28,735 nt of DNA from Candidatus Nomurabacteria bacterium RIFCSPHIGHO2_01_FULL_39_10 (lineage in GTDB: Bacteria; Patescibacteriota; Minisyncoccia; Phycocordibacterales; UBA9973), in the NCBI GenBank assembly GCA_001786805.1, contig MFTJ01000056.1, positions 1-28,735 on the forward strand. The letters are read 5' to 3'. How positions within the stretch are numbered: the first letter of the stretch is position 1; each line of letters begins with the position of its first letter. Shown in pieces: positions 28,316-28,735 of the stretch. The notes below the pieces were generated by a model, which saw only the letters and a list, made by a program, of their open reading frames with translations, was not told where the DNA came from and made no database searches. A program made the translations under genes and the position numbers.

Positions 28316-28735
28316 ATGAAAATTTCTTACAATTGGCTTAAATGGTATATACCGGAAGCGCCCAAAGCAGAAAAACTTGCTGATATTGTCACTTACCATT
28401 TGGCGGAAGTTGAGAGTATGGAGAAAAAAGGAGATGATACCATTTTTGACATAAATATTTTGCCGAACCGCGCGCATGATTTGCTTTCGCATCAAGGAGT
28501 CGCTCGCGAAATTGCTTCACTTCTTGATATAAAATATATTGACCCTACGCCAAAATATAAAATTCCAGAATCAAAGTCTACAAAGTTAATAAAAACAATT
28601 GAAAGCCCAAAGTGTCGAAGATACATGGGCAGAGTGATAAGAAATATAAAAATCGGTCCGTCTCCGGATTGGGTAAAAAACCATCTGGAATCAATTGGTC
28701 AACGTTCTATCAACAACATTGTAGATGCAACCAAT
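28316..28735 (+). CDS. pheT: Phenylalanyl-tRNA synthetase beta subunit, N-terminal part, cut by window end
   Basis: 140 codons visible, open at the 3' edge. MKISYNWLKWYIPEAP opens the B1 domain. In ordinary PheT this is followed by about 110 residues of EMAP/tRNA-binding OB fold; here YHLAEVESMEKKGDDTIF goes straight to DINILPNRAHDLLSHQGVARE, the segment after that domain. The B3/B4 region then starts (SPKCRRYMGRVIRNIKIGPSP, VDATN). Thus an OB-less beta subunit. A tandem pair AGTCTACAA-AGTTAATAA (28575-28592) lies in the linker. Begins 1 nt after the pheS stop. Confidence 0.9.
   Translation, partial: MKISYNWLKWYIPEAPKAEKLADIVTYHLAEVESMEKKGDDTIFDINILPNRAHDLLSHQGVAREIASLLDIKYIDPTPKYKIPESKSTKLIKTIESPKCRRYMGRVIRNIKIGPSPDWVKNHLESIGQRSINNIVDATN
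28575..28592 (+). repeat. Two AGTTCATAA-family units inside pheT
   Basis: AGTCTACAA and AGTTAATAA in tandem, same unit type as in the pilT-pilC spacer and before the PilW-like gene. Only two units, so chance resemblance is possible. Confidence 0.35.

Overview
The window looks like a chromosomal piece of a Candidate Phyla Radiation bacterium (Patescibacteria, most likely a Parcubacteria-type lineage). The evidence is a one-cluster type IV pilus/competence machinery with pilB, a lone receiver, pilT, pilC and several pseudopilins in a row; trimmed housekeeping enzymes (a PheRS whose alpha subunit lacks the N-terminal arm and whose beta subunit lacks the EMAP-like domain); almost no Shine-Dalgarno sequences; and extended -10 boxes sitting 6-10 nt in front of start codons. 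The assignment is inferred from gene content, not from a marker tree.

Layout. 1-447: end of an ATP-grasp ligase. 472-3269: a two-gene restriction-modification system of BcgI architecture (nuclease-methylase fusion plus two-TRD specificity subunit), more A+T-rich than its neighbours. 3274-7919 (minus strand): comF, a degenerate kinase-like protein, a DedA membrane protein, a GT4 glycosyltransferase, an alpha/beta hydrolase and a PAP2_C/sphingomyelin-synthase-like lipid phosphatase, packed as an envelope operon. 7948-21237 (plus strand): pilM, an interrupting small gene plus REP-associated transposase (RAYT) unit, pilN-, pilO- and pilP-like genes, pilB, receiver, pilT, pilC, major pilin, an MNT-HEPN toxin-antitoxin pair overlapping pilD, then four pseudopilin genes. 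21245-28735: ligA, a truncated tRNA-Ser copy, tRNA-Ser(GGA), truB, a UvrD-like helicase fused to a RecB-family nuclease, a small unknown gene, pheS and the start of pheT.

How it fits together: PilM/N/O/P form the inner-membrane platform, PilB and PilT power extension and retraction through PilC, PilD processes the pilin and pseudopilins, and ComF points to DNA uptake. The helicase-nuclease and LigA are DNA-processing enzymes nearby.

The most unusual feature is a set of palindromic elements inserted in frame inside protein-coding genes between about 20.15 and 24.31 kb. Five lie in ligA (about 750 aa instead of about 670; one splits the zinc finger), two or three lie in truB, and one lies in each of two adjacent pseudopilin genes exactly at the prepilin-peptidase site, where the Gly-Phe pair is duplicated on both sides. 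The elements differ in sequence, so several families have used these genes as landing sites without breaking frame. A 9-nt tandem-repeat family (AGTTCATAA-like) and a heptamer array also enter coding or 5' regions. Other notable points are the RAYT unit with REP-like palindromes in the pil operon, a tRNA whose CCA abuts the truB start codon behind a duplicated tRNA 5' half, and recurrent leaderless-type promoters.
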